The position numbers and the translations under genes are program-made. Positions 62,771 through 64,000 of a DNA stretch of 64,000 nucleotides are shown here, one piece after another; the stretch's first letter is position 1; each line of letters opens with the position of its first letter. Source of the stretch: Dictyobacter aurantiacus (lineage in GTDB: Bacteria; Chloroflexota; Ktedonobacteria; Ktedonobacterales; Ktedonobacteraceae); the NCBI RefSeq assembly GCF_003967515.1, contig NZ_BIFQ01000001.1:3038001-3102000 (forward strand), read 5' to 3'. Under the pieces are notes generated by a model, which saw only the letters and a list, made by a program, of their open reading frames with translations, had not been told where the DNA came from and searched no databases.

Positions 62771-64000
62771 TCAATCTTCGCCCCAGCGGGAGGGCTGATA
62801 GGGTTTTTTCTGCACCGGTCGGGGTGCCGCGTTAAGGTAGGTTGAGAATCTTTGAAAGAGATGGGGTAACCACTGACGCAGGAAGTTTTGCTGTTCAGCA
62901 GCGGGTTTTTGCTGACCATAGCGTTCCTGCGCGTAGGCACGGGTAAACTCGTCCAGGATGGCCGGGTCGGTTGGGGTGTCTGTGCTACCAGCTGGGAGTT
63001 TATGGGCGGATAACAAGAGCAGGCGCCGCTGGTATTCCGCCGGTGTCTCGGTCGGATAGCGGCCGAACTCACCGCCTTTTTCCGCCATCGATTGCAAAAA
63101 GCCGCGATAGCGGGCACGCATTGAATTGGTCTCCAGCGGTTCTAATTGGCTGCTTACCACCTGCTGCTGACGCTCCTGGCGCCGTTCTCTACGGATTTGC
63201 TGCATATCCAGCCCCTCGCGTACCTCCTCCTCTTCGGGCAGCGTATTTTCTTCCCCGTGTTGCCGCTTGTTTTTGACAAACAGCACAATAGCGATCAAGA
63301 CCGCAATGGCGGCGGCGATCACAAGCAGACGCAGCAGCAGCATCGTCGTGGGATCGGCTATGTTTTGATGAAGGTGAATCTGCGAAAGGCTCTTTGGCTG
63401 TGGCTTCTTCTGGGAAGAGAAGGCTGGCGGCGCGGGCGCGGGTCCCAGCAGATGATTGAGCCAGCCCAATAGCCAGTTCAGGACCATGGAGACGCCATAG
63501 AAAATCCAGCTGATCACCAGCAGGAGGAACTGGGCTATCCAGTCGACCAATGACCAGAATGGACTCAGGAGCATGATTAGTATCGCGTTGGGAAGAATCT
63601 CCATCAGTATGCAGAGCGCGATCAACACCAGCCATGTAATGGTCAGGGCCACGATCCACCTGCTGCTCCCCTCTTTCATCCCTGTCTGTGATTGCCGGGC
63701 CTGTTCCTTGCGCGCCGCTCCGATACGTGTAAAAGAGAGCGCCACGAAGCCAGACAGGAAGAAGATTGGCAGATCGCGCAACAGCTCATTGTTGATGCTA
63801 TACGTCGAACCGATATCCCCCAGCAGTGAGAAGGTGAGCACAAGCAGGATTGCACCCAGGCCGATCTTAAAAAAGAGGATCAACTGATCATCGCTGAAAC
63901 CTCCCCGGGCCCGATCAACGCCACGCTTCCAGGCCCAGCCGGTCAGCACAATCATGAAGACCACGGTGAACGTATCGCCGAGCGCGTAATAGTGGGTCAG
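62771..64000 (-). CDS. Membrane protein with DUF4129-like domain (5' truncated)
   Basis: The frame is open to the last base, so the N-terminus is cut by the window end; 409 residues are seen. Membrane segments (for example IGLGAILLVLTFSLLGDI, LPIFFLSGFVALSF and a helix near VIAAAIAVLIAIVLFV) are followed by a cytoplasmic C-terminal domain of DUF4129 type with the YRGFLQSMAEKGGEFGRYPT and TPAEYQRRL segments. Homologues often sit beside transglutaminase-like or MoxR-AAA genes; none is visible. The function is not established. Confidence 0.85.
   Translation of the reverse strand: MTHYYALGDTFTVVFMIVLTGWAWKRGVDRARGGFSDDQLILFFKIGLGAILLVLTFSLLGDIGSTYSINNELLRDLPIFFLSGFVALSFTRIGAARKEQARQSQTGMKEGSSRWIVALTITWLVLIALCILMEILPNAILIMLLSPFWSLVDWIAQFLLLVISWIFYGVSMVLNWLLGWLNHLLGPAPAPPAFSSQKKPQPKSLSQIHLHQNIADPTTMLLLRLLVIAAAIAVLIAIVLFVKNKRQHGEENTLPEEEEVREGLDMQQIRRERRQERQQQVVSSQLEPLETNSMRARYRGFLQSMAEKGGEFGRYPTETPAEYQRRLLLLSAHKLPAGSTDTPTDPAILDEFTRAYAQERYGQQKPAAEQQNFLRQWLPHLFQRFSTYLNAAPRPVQKKPYQPSRWGED

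Overview
The window looks like a stretch of chromosome from a Chloroflexota bacterium of the Ktedonobacter type. This is inference from gene content: two very large MalT/LuxR-type regulators, a soluble Ser/Thr kinase, a WD40 protein, NurA next to a Rad50-like ATPase, a CpXC protein, a DdrA-like annealing protein and a cytosolic M4 protease with its emfourin inhibitor. GC content is moderate, and spaces between genes are full of palindromes and small repeats. No phage, plasmid, CRISPR array, rRNA or intact insertion sequence was seen. One tRNA (Lys, CTT) is present.

Layout. 1-1646: end of a sugar ABC transporter (malF-like, malG-like). 1718-4405: hpt and tilS on the minus strand, def on the plus strand. 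4479-8643: zinc-ribbon protein, a 125-bp tandem-repeat array, two tiny HTH proteins, an ECF-like sigma factor and an ABC ATPase. 9335-14859: two convergent MalT-like regulators. 15525-20729: Ser/Thr kinase, histidine kinase/response regulator pair, tlyA, ROK kinase. 21076-25174: small membrane proteins, dtd, acpS, ugd and an MBL hydrolase. 25808-31918: acidic membrane-anchored protein, two phytanoyl-CoA-dioxygenase-like enzymes divergent from an AraC regulator, tRNA-Lys, ArsR, PHP phosphoesterase. 31919-33199 has no intact gene. 33200-42764: NYN-domain protein with a long disordered acidic region, M20 peptidase, DivIC-like protein, a repeat element, a zinc protease, rho. 42842-50188: molybdate-type ABC ATPase, HxlR, HIT protein, PhoB-like regulator, pstB, stress protein, WD40, moaB, CpXC. 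50596-57436: nurA, rad50-like, lgt, xdhC. 57641-64000: orphan AT-rich gene, PadR/membrane pair, emfourin and M4 protease, DdrA-like protein, and a DUF4129-like membrane protein cut by the window end.

The most unusual signal is non-coding. At least eleven sites carry very long, perfect or near-perfect inverted repeats (arms of 18-40 bp, loops of 0-7 nt). Many begin within a few bases of a stop codon, but at least three lie between divergent genes and most lack a U-tract. Two composite elements (4943-5429 and 38698-39012) have GCGCCCCC-type inverted ends around hairpins or tandem repeats, with partial relatives near 47400 and 59470. A separate REP-like family (15240-15449, 44108-44190, 50366-50493 twice, 62669-62759) has a fixed two-hairpin plan and usually sits beside a long palindrome. 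A third short repeat (TCGGACGCAAGGTCCGAACC type) occurs three times. Together these suggest active small non-autonomous repeat families.
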